NCBI GenBank assembly: GCA_002633005.1
Contig: NMRA01000605.1
Location: 66,185 to 130,184, forward strand
DNA length: 64,000 nt
From: Phoronis australis
Lineage: Eukaryota > Phoronida > Phoronidae
Reading direction: 5' to 3'
The translations under genes were made by a program, and so were the position numbers. The notes under the pieces were generated by a model. The model saw nothing but the letters and a program-made list of their open reading frames with translations, had not been told where the DNA came from and searched no databases. This document shows positions 56,401 to 64,000 of this stretch, piece by piece. The number at the start of each line of letters is the position of its first letter. Position 1 is the stretch's first letter.

Positions 56401-59400
56401 AGTATTCCAATTGGCACACAACAACAGTGATACGTCGTGTGTAGACAGACAGTGCGAAAGACGTGCGGCTGTACTCGAACACTTTATTGAGGACTCATTG
56501 CTAACTACTGTGAAATGTTTATGGCAACGCACAAGACCATGTGCATATGTGACACATTTCAGAGAATTAATTGGCAAAAGTTGCATAATAAACCGATTCT
56601 AACAAACAGAAAGCTTCCATTTGTGCCAGATAGTCCCAGTACAAACCTATGGACAGACTCTGCAGTGATCAGGTCCGCTTCCGGACGTGACGTGATTCCA
56701 AAGATAGCCGAAGTTGAAAATTTTCTGTTCTCGAAATTTTGTGGGGAAGTGGGAGCGTGTTTTACACAAATAATTGAAGAATATGGGGTATGAAATAAAA
56801 AGAAATTTAATGTGGTTTATAAGCAATCTTTATTAACAGTCAGCACATGTGACTGTATACATAATAACTACTAACAACTAAATAGCTGCGAATCAACCTC
56901 TTTAAGACTCATTTTGTCGTGCTAGGTCACATTTATGTTATCATGTTTGTCTTAAAATTCTACACTATAGCTGACTGGTGTTAATATACGTTATACCGGA
57001 GTAAATATATATCACTGACAGGAGATTGACATTGGTTAACATCTGGCCACCATATTTATTCATCTAACTTACCTGTAGCCGATGTTGGCGCAGAAACTAA
57101 CGTGTACACTGGTGATGATGGAGTGCCAAATGAAAAGCCTGAAAATGAAAGCATGAATCCTTTAGACACAACACCACAACTCTATCACCTTGTATTAGTA
57201 AAATCAGTGGACAAGAGATCAAAGTGTCTGATAGAGGACTTAAACTGGAACTAGCAGATGGCTTCCAAACAGACACAAGATCGATGAAATAATAATGTAT
57301 CACCAACAGTAACAACTCACCTGTTGCTGAGCTGGTGGAGGCTTCCTGCTCGCTTGACTTGTCATCAGACACCTGTGCAGGTGGTTTAAAGGAGAACCCT
57401 CCGACGGAGGAAGAGCCAAATGTGAAACCACCACCGGGATTCATGGAAAAGGCTCCTGTAAACAGTAAAGTTTTCTCACAAATCAGCTAAAAACTCATTT
57501 GATCACTGCCGAACAAAGTTTGCCTAGTAAAGTGACAACTAGGCATTTGATTTTTGACTTCATACCAATTTTATGCATTTTCATTTTTTCATCAAAATCA
57601 TAAAGGCCTATTTTATGGTAACCCCCGTGCAAAAGTGGAATTTTTTAAAAACAATTCCTTAAAGAGTTTTGTTTGTTGAACAGTGCACAAAGCATGGTAT
57701 ATGAAAGTTTCATATGAATCTAATCAGCAATTTCAGATATGATGTGAAATTTGAGAAATTTGGCTATATTTTGAGAATCCTAGAAAACCATCAGGCTAAA
57801 GATTTGAGATTAAAGTTGAAATTTCAAGTTCCAACCAAAGTTTATAGCTCAATTGTACCTGTCATCAAGCACAACATGGATTACAAGCTCAAGCACATAT
57901 TTCGAAACCTTTACTTACCACAAATAATTTAAAAGTAAACCTGTTTGCAACTGCTAATAAGCGATGCCAACTCTTCCCACCCTAGTCCCTTACCTGCTCC
58001 TGTAGTGGGTGTAGTCTTTGAGTCAGCTGGTGTAAAGCCTGGCTTCACAGTCTCACATGCAGGGCAGCGTGTCACTTCCTCTCTATTGACAATATAACAT
58101 CCATCACAGGTCCAGCTATTGGCTGGAGGCTTGAACTTTGCCATGAAGTCATCCACTGGTTTACTCTCAGCAGCTGCTACAGTGAAAGGACAGAAATGTG
58201 GCTTTGAATAGAGAAATTAGAATTACTCTCAAGCATTCTTCAGGGGCTTATTTTGTGAAAATTTTCCTCTGGGCTTTGACCAACAGAATAACTTCAGGGA
58301 AATTGTGTTACCTTTGTTTAATAAGAATTTTCACTACCAAAACTAAGACCGAAACTGTTCTTAGCAAAGACCGAAATTTAGCTGACTATTGACCATGTTT
58401 AGGACCTGATGTTTGGTCAAAATGACAAAAATATATTATCATGTCCGATGTCACTATTTACAAAACATTTACAGTCTGTTGGTCAGACATAGTTAATCAA
58501 ATTTGAAGAGTGCCTGTACCCACTCAAAAGGCGGACACCTCCATAGGTGGCACCACATGTTCAAAACTGAGCAACTGAGAAAATGGGTACTATGGGTAAT
58601 ACCAAATGAAAAACTCTACTGGAAATGACACCAAGTTAAACTAATGGTACCAGACAATTCCTCTAAACCCAAATACCTAATTGCAGACAATACCACAATG
58701 CCAAAACAGCGACCCCCCAGAAGATGGCAAAATACACACCAACCCCTGGAAGCCCCCTGAGGCAGCTAAACAACCAAATTTGCTGCTTTCCGGCACTTTT
58801 GAGCAGATACTACTTCCCCAGCAGTACCTTCTCTAGTAAACTGGATTCTCCCCCATTACCATGGCTCCCCTGTTGTAAACAGACGCCCATTTGACATTTG
58901 TCACTCATCACACCCCAGTCCACTTACCCGCTTCACGAGCAGCAGGAGTAGAGCCTGGCTTCACTGTGTTACATGCAGGACACTGAGCCACTTCAGCAGC
59001 ATTCACAATATAACACCCAGTACAGGTCCAACTATCAGCTGGAGGCTTGAACTTTGACATGAGATCATCCATAGGCTTACTCTCAGCAGCGACTACAGTG
59101 GTTGTGTCTGGAACAGGCTCTGATGGTTTTGTGGGTGACACTTGTTTAGCCTTCTCAACCATTTTATCTACCTGTAAACAATGAGGCAAAGGTTACGATA
59201 AATGGATAATGTACACCAGAGTATCTTGTTGAAAACATTAACAGAACATTGAAGCAGGAATTTTCAATTCCTTTCCAGACCTCTGGTTTGCTGTTATAGA
59301 CAAAGCTTTTCATTTACTAGCTCACACAATTCGCTCAACTCGTGTAGTACACTTTTGTCTATATTTAAAAGGCGAACTGTTTTTCAAAGTTTCATTACAA

Positions 59401-62400
59401 GGCACGTTTTCCAAAACTGGATGATGACAGCTATTTGGAACTAATAACACAATGCCTTAAACAACACACAGGGTCAAATGATTAAACACCCATAAAATTA
59501 CAGCTTGGGAATTTATATGTATGTGAAACATTATTGGAATGACCAGATCATTGTATGCAAATGACACACTTAAAACACAGGTCACGATATTGTGAGCAAC
59601 TGGGTGGAAATGCAATTTCATTCGAAATTTTATGACTAAATACATTTGTTAAGTGACCACCTTTAAGAACAGATTCCAGCATTACCTCAGTCTTGAACTG
59701 TTTTGCTTGGTCCATGGTCTTGAAGCGAATGCAAAACTTTTCTGGTCTGGGTTCGTCCTCGGCAAAGTCCATGGAGTACCATATCCACGTCACTCCTGGC
59801 TGACTTCCCTCCACCAGATTCAAATCTGCCGTGATGGCACTGTTCAAACAGAGCTTAAGAATCTGGTCTCTTCTCATCAGCAGCCGAGCCCGGCTGGTAG
59901 TCTCATTTAGTAAAACCTTGACCTGACCGAGGCCTCGCTCTTTCCATTCCTTATCATCCCAGCGGTAGAGCTTGGCACGTGATTCAAATAGGATGATTTC
60001 ATCCTCTTCACCACTCTTCACTTCCACTACATCAGGCAGAGGAATGACGGGCTCAAAAAGGGAACCTGACCAACAGACGGTGGTTACAAGATCACTGAAC
60101 ATTAAACATGGTTACGCCACTTACTGCTTTATTTGTTATGTTAGCTTGTAGCGTATTATATATAAATCAAAGTATTGATTTCCACATCATCTATAGAACC
60201 AGTTAGGTACTATGCATATTATACAGCATCATTTCAATATCACTTTAATAATCCCTACATGTTCTATGAATTTTAAAGACAAAAAATACTCTGACAAATG
60301 TCTATGCCTCAACATTTAACAACAATCGCCTCCCTGTTATCAGTAATAACATTTCTAAATGTGTCTCCTATTCCCTCTTTACAGACCATCAGGGAAATGG
60401 TCCTGTGTTATGTAATCCAATTAACAAGCTGAGGTCAGGCCTGCTAACAACAAATAATACACTGTTACCACCAGAACACAATGGACAAATAGACAAAGCC
60501 AGCTCTAACAAAAGACTATAGCTGTGAATAAATTGTCTCAACTTTATTGGAAATGCACTCCATGCTCACTGTACCTAACACTGTGCAATGTTCTAGCATA
60601 GTCTGATGAAAGTTTTGGTGATTTGAGAAATCTAAAACATCATGCCTATTTATGCATATTCTTTAAGTGCCACAGGTTAGACTGCATTAAATGAGATTGT
60701 GCCAGCATATAAGGCTCAAACTTAGTGTGACAATTATGTTAGCACACAATACGTAATTCAATGGCAAGTCCAGTTTTGTTTTGAAACTAAGCATTTGGTC
60801 AGAACAAGTAATTCAAATTCTACAGTAAGTTCACACTTGTAGCTTAACTAATTAAAACTACAAGATGTGTGATATAGATCTCATAATGGTATTTTGGCAC
60901 GTTATAAAGTTAACCAAATTTGTTTAATCTTAATAATGCTTATTGTACAGTTGCAGACTACCAGGCCAACAAAAGCACAATGTTATGGTAGTCACTTTGA
61001 GATCTAACATACACTAGGACAGTATTCATTAAACTCATGGGACTATTTTTCACAACAAGCTTAATATGTTTCTTTGTTCTATACCTTTATTACTGGTGTT
61101 GTGCTCTTGACCTGAGCAAGGTATTTTGGTAGTCTTTGGACCACCCTCTAGGTGGACAATGGAGTTAGCATCAAATATTGGCGGCAGTCTACCCCTGGTG
61201 AGGCTACTCGGTGTTGATGTTTCAGTGGGAGGGGTATTGGCCACAGAAATCGGCAACTTGAAAGTAGTTATCCCATCACTGACCTTAAATTTCATAATAA
61301 TATACAATATAGTTTTACAAAATCTTTAAACTTTTAAACTAAGCCCATCAGACAGTACGTGAGTTAAACCTTTTTACAGCATTACAATATGCTTGGAAGC
61401 CTTTTATCTGACATCAAAGAATTCCATCTCAGCAATCACGTCGGAAAAAGGCAATTAATGTACTTGTGGCCAAGACTACAATCCTCAAGCACCAACCTTG
61501 TTCGAAGATGATAGCTTTTGGCTGTTGAGAGGTTTATTCATCACATGTGGGGGCATGAATCTGGATTCATTGGTGTTGAAGAGAAATCCTGGTCGCAGCT
61601 GTGGCTTCACAAACGTAGGGACATTGAATACCGGGCGTACTGTTGAGTTTGTCAGAAAGCTGGGCTGGAGAAGAGGGCGAGTGGTCGCTGGCTGGTCCTT
61701 AGGGGAGCAGCCAATGGTGGTTGCACCCTGACTCTAGAACAGACAGGGATAAGCCTCAATACTTGACAAGTAGAAAACCTTGAGAGCAATCAAATATAAT
61801 GATAAAAATAAAAAATGCTTTAAATGCTTATATCAAACATTGAGACATAAATTACGTACTAGACAACATCAAGACCATCACCTGTTGAGCGTAAATGCAT
61901 TTCCTGTCAGAGAGATTGCAAGCCTCTTGCGTAATACCATGATTAGGAAGGGGGCAGGGTCTGCTGCTGCGTTAGGTGAGGCGCACTGTCCTGCATGGGG
62001 AGATGCTCAGCTGGCCAGCCGGAAGGGTTTGGAGCGGGGGCTGGTGATAAACACAGGGAGGATAGGCTGGGAACTGGCTGGGAGGTTGAAACACCGGGGG
62101 CTGGGGTGCTGAGGGTGTAGGGAGAGGCTAATGGATAGGGCCTTCTCTGAGGACTCTACAACCTTCTGGATCTCAGCCTTTACAGAAAGAATTCCTTATA
62201 TTAGAATACGCTCATCTCATGCCTCTGTTGTCGATAACCAATTATAGTTGTAACAGAATGCTAAAAATAGTTGAAAAAAGATGTCTAAACTAAACCCTCT
62301 CTCAGTCTATTGTGTAATATGAACACAACAAATACCATTTTATTTGCAATCTGAAAAAAGATTCCTGCAATAGATTTTGAGTCTGTAGTAGCTGGATTCT

Positions 62401-62735
62401 TCTGTTTCATTGAGTCATGGATCCAAATTAACCAGCTCAAAATCCAGATGTCTTAATTTTCCCTGTAACAACAACTTTTCTGCATTAAGAAAGTACATCT
62501 GCCTATCTACTATCAAAATATAACATAGTATTACATGGGCCACAGACAGTGTATAATCACACACCCATACCTTCAGTGTAGCTACTTTGTGGTCGATTTT
62601 CCTAAGCTTGTCAGACATTTGTTTAATCAATGTGTTGTTCTCCAACAGAATACGCATCACATTCTCCTGGTACAAATTCATTGAGCGGCTCTGAGCGTGC
62701 ACGCGCTCTGGACTCGGTCTGTAGAGGGTCGTCGA
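41302..62735 (-). CDS. RANBP2: RANBP2/Nup358-like nucleoporin, right-arm copy, rearranged; possibly decaying
   Basis: This is an inverted paralogue of the left gene. Exons on the - strand: 62571-62735, 62177 downwards (frameshifted), 61497-61733, 61085-61283, 59686-60065, 58928-59171, 57994-58176, 57321-57455, 57073-57138, 53487-53576 (truncated), 52908-53039, 50957-51424 (chimeric), 50182-50313, 47876-48570, gap, 46413-46466, 45660-45887, 44796-44894, 43863-43979, 43288-43410, 42432-42619, 41302-41406. The three RanBDs, both zinc fingers and the IR-like exon are open (the second half of RanBD2 falls in the gap). The proline-rich exon has +2 and +5 insertions and stops in the expected frame, and the truncated exon has no good donor. 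Either the copy is a young pseudogene, or it is expressed from an internal start or by exon skipping. The open 3' exons argue against old decay. Confidence 0.75.
42432..43979 (-). CDS. RANBP2: RANBP2 right copy: third RanBD (exons 43863-43979, 43288-43410, 42432-42619)
   Basis: The three exons encode [36 protein letters not shown] with [18 protein letters not shown], and [20 protein letters not shown] to EQFAIKFK. All are open and in phase. The first lacks 33 nt of the left copy's acidic stretch (TNTDHDP here). The middle donor is gttagt, against gtgagt on the left, but still GT. Sequence changes are mostly conservative, so the domain looks functional. Confidence 0.82.
44796..44894 (-). CDS. 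RANBP2: RANBP2 right copy: Ser/Gly linker exon
   Basis: Mirror of 17660-17758 (99 nt): [20 protein letters not shown] and FRFGSSH. The alternative upstream acceptor gives 44796-45020, also open. Donor CAT G|gtatgt. Confidence 0.6.
45660..45887 (-). CDS. RANBP2: RANBP2 right copy: IR-like exon
   Basis: Mirror of 16675-16902, nearly the same protein: [52 protein letters not shown]. The cysteine cluster is conserved in both arms, which suggests it matters. Confidence 0.8.
46413..46466 (-). CDS. RANBP2: RANBP2 right copy: 54-nt micro-exon
   Basis: [18 protein letters not shown] between gtccactag and gtgaga; equivalent of the left copy's second micro-exon (16097-16150). Confidence 0.6.
46520..47513. 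other. Assembly gap (994 N)
   Basis: By comparison with the left arm, where the corresponding interval (about 12410-16050) is some 3.6 kb, this gap should hide the second half of RanBD2 and the first micro-exon. Either its drawn length is too short or sequence was deleted. Confidence 0.95.
47876..48570 (-). CDS. RANBP2: RANBP2 right copy: FG segment plus N-terminal half of second RanBD
   Basis: Same 695-nt exon as 11351-12045, with an identical predicted protein and, as far as I can read, identical flanking intron from about 47514 to 49130. This level of identity is not seen elsewhere between the arms. Confidence 0.88.
50182..50313 (-). CDS. RANBP2: RANBP2 right copy: FG exon of decayed-finger type, duplicate 2
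   Basis: Mirror of 9262-9393 (132 nt, phase 1 in and out): [16 protein letters not shown] to LDQFKPAE, donor GAA A|gtgagt. The frame after the donor holds WECSFLIYS and [10 protein letters not shown], a finger lacking its second cysteine. Confidence 0.6.
50312..50515 (-). repeat. Acceptor/exon-start minisatellite upstream of exon 50182-50313
   Basis: Units such as TTTTGTCACCCTCCATAGGT and GTACATCAATATTTTGTTG on the - strand correspond to the left arrays at 8296 and 9096. Confidence 0.65.
50957..51424 (-). CDS. RANBP2: RANBP2 right copy: chimeric FG exon
   Basis: It starts like the FG/RanBD2 exon (aattttag|agccc; [31 protein letters not shown]). Near 51000 it switches to the end of the decayed-finger exon ([15 protein letters not shown]), closing at GAG G|gtgagt. 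The 468-nt exon keeps phase 1 in and out, so it can be spliced. It has no RanBD part. The finger remnant after the donor has Ser and Tyr in place of the first and third zinc cysteines. Confidence 0.65.
52908..53039 (-). CDS. RANBP2: RANBP2 right copy: FG exon of decayed-finger type, duplicate 1
   Basis: 132 nt, phase 1 in and out: [16 protein letters not shown] to LDQFKPAE, donor GAG A|gtgagt. The FG of the left copy is VG here. The finger remnant after the donor carries an extra base, so it is also frameshifted. Confidence 0.58.
53040..53235 (-). repeat. Acceptor/exon-start minisatellite upstream of exon 52908-53039
   Basis: Same unit as the other arrays (TTGTCACCCTC, CATAGGTACAT on the - strand). 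Confidence 0.65.
53487..53576 (-). pseudogene. RANBP2: RANBP2 right copy: truncated FG exon
   Basis: Mirror of 8465-8596, encoding [16 protein letters not shown] up to KEDTA, where it jumps at about 53486 into what is downstream intron in the left arm (GTGTTATATTTATTTTTGC). The deleted end of this exon is what is fused to the chimeric exon 50957-51424. No convincing donor remains. Confidence 0.65.
53577..53830 (-). repeat. Acceptor/exon-start minisatellite upstream of the truncated exon
   Basis: This is the longest of the arrays, with eight or so irregular units containing TTTTGTCACCCTCCATAGG-like sequence on the - strand. Confidence 0.65.
54050..56932. mobile_element. Right-arm copy of the TIR transposon remnant, split by a later insertion
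   Basis: Mirror of 6302-7854. The outer inverted repeat is at 56903-56932 and the acidic open frame ([14 protein letters not shown]) at 54523-54732 (-). The other inverted repeat is lost in a deletion that also took the FG mini-exon. The inserted block is 55357-56902. Confidence 0.5.
55353..56906. mobile_element. TTAA-flanked insertion, piggyBac-like remnant
   Basis: The block 55357-56902 is absent from the left arm, and TTAA borders it at 55353-55356 and 56903-56906, where the left arm has a single TTAA: the footprint of a piggyBac-type insertion. Only AGA is shared by the two ends beyond TTAA. A + strand frame from ATG 55542 (47 codons, with [17 protein letters not shown]) resumes one frame over to a stop at 55867-55869, like a broken acidic transposase N-terminus. 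No catalytic domain is present, so it is non-autonomous. Confidence 0.55.
57073..57455 (-). CDS. RANBP2: RANBP2 right copy: FG exons (57321-57455 and 57073-57138)
   Basis: The first is nearly identical to the left copy ([19 protein letters not shown]). The second keeps GFSFGTPSS but reads [13 protein letters not shown] where the left has AAFTFGFAPTSAT, so one FG is gone. Both are open, phase 1 in and out. Confidence 0.75.
57994..59171 (-). CDS. RANBP2: RANBP2 right copy: two zinc-finger exons (58928-59171 and 57994-58176)
   Basis: Both fingers keep all four cysteines ([10 protein letters not shown]...[10 protein letters not shown] and [10 protein letters not shown]...[10 protein letters not shown]). 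Changes from the left copy lie in the spacers. The intron 58177-58927 holds nothing else I recognise. Confidence 0.87.
59686..60065 (-). CDS. RANBP2: RANBP2 right copy: first Ran-binding domain
   Basis: Mirror of 3154-3533, complete and open: [75 protein letters not shown]. It differs by conservative changes only. The intron between it and 61085 shows no further exon. Confidence 0.9.
61085..61283 (-). CDS. RANBP2: RANBP2 right copy: Ser/Thr/Pro linker exon
   Basis: Mirror of 1935-2133, same length: [20 protein letters not shown] and [20 protein letters not shown], ending AAA G|gtatag. Confidence 0.72.
61497..61733 (-). CDS. RANBP2: RANBP2 right copy: linker exon hidden by the gap in the left copy
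   Basis: The exon lies between tctgttctag and AAC AAG|gttggt: 79 codons, phase 0, encoding [39 protein letters not shown] and [14 protein letters not shown]. Basic, Pro-rich, no known domain. The left copy should have it inside 816-1496. Confidence 0.65.
61900..62177 (-). pseudogene. RANBP2: RANBP2 right copy: frameshifted proline-rich exon
   Basis: It begins GCTGAGATCCAGAAGG like the left exon 580-815, but has ATTAG where the left has AAG (+2) and an extra five bases near 62010. Read straight through it reaches a TGA (after RLAS); in the left frame it reaches a TAA. Possible donors exist (CAG|gtgatg near 61882), yet no frame runs from the acceptor to them. Sequencing error is an alternative. 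Confidence 0.6.
62571..62735 (-). CDS. RANBP2: RANBP2 right copy: coiled-coil linker exon
   Basis: Mirror of 8-172 (165 nt): [37 protein letters not shown] and KVATLK|gtatgg. Acceptor tatattccag. No upstream exon of the gene is visible in the next 1.26 kb. Confidence 0.75.
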
Positions 62736-63199
62736 CTGGAATATAAACACCACAGTTCAGTGAAGACAGATATACCTACCTGAAAATTATGCTTTCATTT
62801 TTTCAAAGTTTCCGAGGTTCTTTGAATATTTTTGGAGGCAACAACAAAATAATTAAAATTTTCTTGGTTAAAATTGTTATTTTCAAAAAAAACACTCAGG
62901 TAAACACCCATGCTCACATAAGTGCCAGCCCCAACCATCTCAACACCCACTGTTTAGGTACAACCCACCAGTGTTTTGTTTCAGTTCATTTTCAAAACAG
63001 TTAAGGAATGCTTTAAAAATGTGAATAATTTTGAGCCATGCATGATTGTCATTGCACATGGAACTGGCAAATTCACATGATGTTGGAAGTGATACATACC
63101 ATGGCCATAATCAGCTACGGACTGTGACTCTATGGTACAATTTTATTACGTTAAAAAGTTCCACTTTTTGTCACTTTTGCGAACCATTGCACTTGACTT

Positions 63200-63476
63200 G
63201 TTTACTCAGTGGCGGATCTAAAATATCATGAGGGAGGCCTAACATTTTGTCTCATAAACAATCGTGCAAAGCCTGATTGTATAGGCATGGCACCGAATGG
63301 GTAGACAACCACCTTCACCTTCTTCTCTAAAAACAAGCATTTTCTTTGATTTCTGAAGTATCAAAGAAAAAAAAACACTGAGAATATGTGCAAAATGGAA
63401 AATTTGTAAATCGCATGGACTCAAGCTCACCACCTATGGTCAAAGCGCGCCTGCTCTTCCACTCCGCCACCACGCT
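63200..63476 (-). mobile_element. tRNA-derived SINE
   Basis: On the - strand, GCGTGGTGGCGGAGTGGAAG holds a perfect-looking A box (63459-63469, TGGCGGAGTGG), and AGCTTGAGTCC (63417-63426) is a B box at tRNA-like distance. A body and a tail ending TTTTAGATCCGCCACTG follow, a 3' end common among SINEs and LINEs. It lacks the pairing of a working tRNA. Confidence 0.5.
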
Positions 63477-63771
63477 TCCAATTAAAATAAGGTGCTAGAG
63501 ACATGCTTATTTATGGTCCACAGCGTTTGTGCATGAACCTGCTTCTTTCCGTGATGTTTATTATACGCTTTATATTGTGTGGAATCTTACTTCATAGCAA
63601 AAGTTATAATTGTGTTCTTAAGATGCCAAAGACATTTACCTCGTGATTGTTTTACAAATCGTCTTAATTTTAATGTTTGACAAAGATAGAATTATGAGTT
63701 TTCGAGTGATTCACTGAGGCTTCGATTAAAATTGACATCATACCAGCAGCTTCTGTTTCCCCATTTCCACA

Positions 63772-64000
63772 CAATGGTAAATATACAAATTGGCTCACTG
63801 CATCCAACAATGGTGAATATACAGATTGGCTCACTACATCATGGTGAATATACAGATTGGCTCACTACATCATGGTGAATATACAGATTGGCTCACTACA
63901 TCCAACAATGGTGAATATACAGATTGGCTCACTACATCATGGTGAATATACAGATTGGCTCACTACATCATGGTGATTATACAAATTGGCTCACTACATC
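63772..64000. repeat. Minisatellite running off the window end
   Basis: Units of about 31 bases, ATGGTGAATATACAGATTGG then CTCACTACATC, some with an added CAACA, repeat at least seven times up to the last base. Confidence 0.9.

Larger units (their letters stand above)
40218..62741 (-). repeat. Right arm of large inverted duplication
   Basis: This is the mirror of 1-22385. It is alignable from CTCCCTGTCCTGTTACA (- strand, near 40219) to the intron end before exon 62571-62735; the left window edge prevents seeing whether similarity goes further. Compared with the left arm it has a 1.5 kb insertion, deletions, and a tandem duplication. Confidence 0.9.

Noticed and set aside
63410-63476. Possible tRNA gene on the - strand
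   Set aside because: A and B boxes are present, but the acceptor and anticodon stems do not pair and a SINE-like body follows; treated as a tRNA-derived SINE.

Overview
The window is animal nuclear DNA. It is AT-rich, genes are split by GT-AG introns of a few hundred to a few thousand bases, and both protein families recognised (Ran-binding nucleoporin and glutathione reductase) have metazoan architecture. Many introns hold tandem repeats and transposon debris. This suits a marine invertebrate or basal deuterostome, but the sequence does not let me name the species. Two long N runs (816-1496 and 46520-47513) and single n's at 10710 and 39752 show that it is an assembled scaffold.

The layout is a very large inverted duplication. 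The left arm (about 1-22385, + strand) and right arm (about 40218-62741, - strand) each carry the 3' part of a RANBP2/Nup358-like gene. Exon order is: coiled-coil/proline-rich linker, first Ran-binding domain, two RanBP2-type zinc fingers, FG-containing exons, second Ran-binding domain, an IR-like (SUMO-ligase) exon, and third Ran-binding domain, then stop. No cyclophilin domain follows. The left copy stays open and in phase across every visible exon; from 1935 to the stop the 19 exons sum to 3426 nt, exactly 1142 codons. The right copy has kept most exons but is rearranged: a frameshifted proline-rich exon, one deleted FG mini-exon, a truncated exon, a tandem duplication that made a chimeric FG exon, and a transposon-like insertion at TTAA.

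The spacer of about 18 kb between the arms holds two single-copy genes. A + strand gene of three exons (23690-26317) encodes an unrecognised single-pass membrane protein. A complete 11-exon - strand glutathione reductase gene (27439-36908) carries a putative mitochondrial leader. The rest of the spacer is repeat-rich intergenic DNA.

The main points of interest are the independent inverted duplication of a RANBP2 gene (compare the primate RGPD expansion), degenerate zinc-finger exons in which a phase-preserving splice donor sits just before the broken finger, a minisatellite whose unit is a splice acceptor plus the exon start, and a 1.6 kb tract that is identical in both arms while flanking sequence differs. 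That tract may be gene conversion or an assembly artefact.
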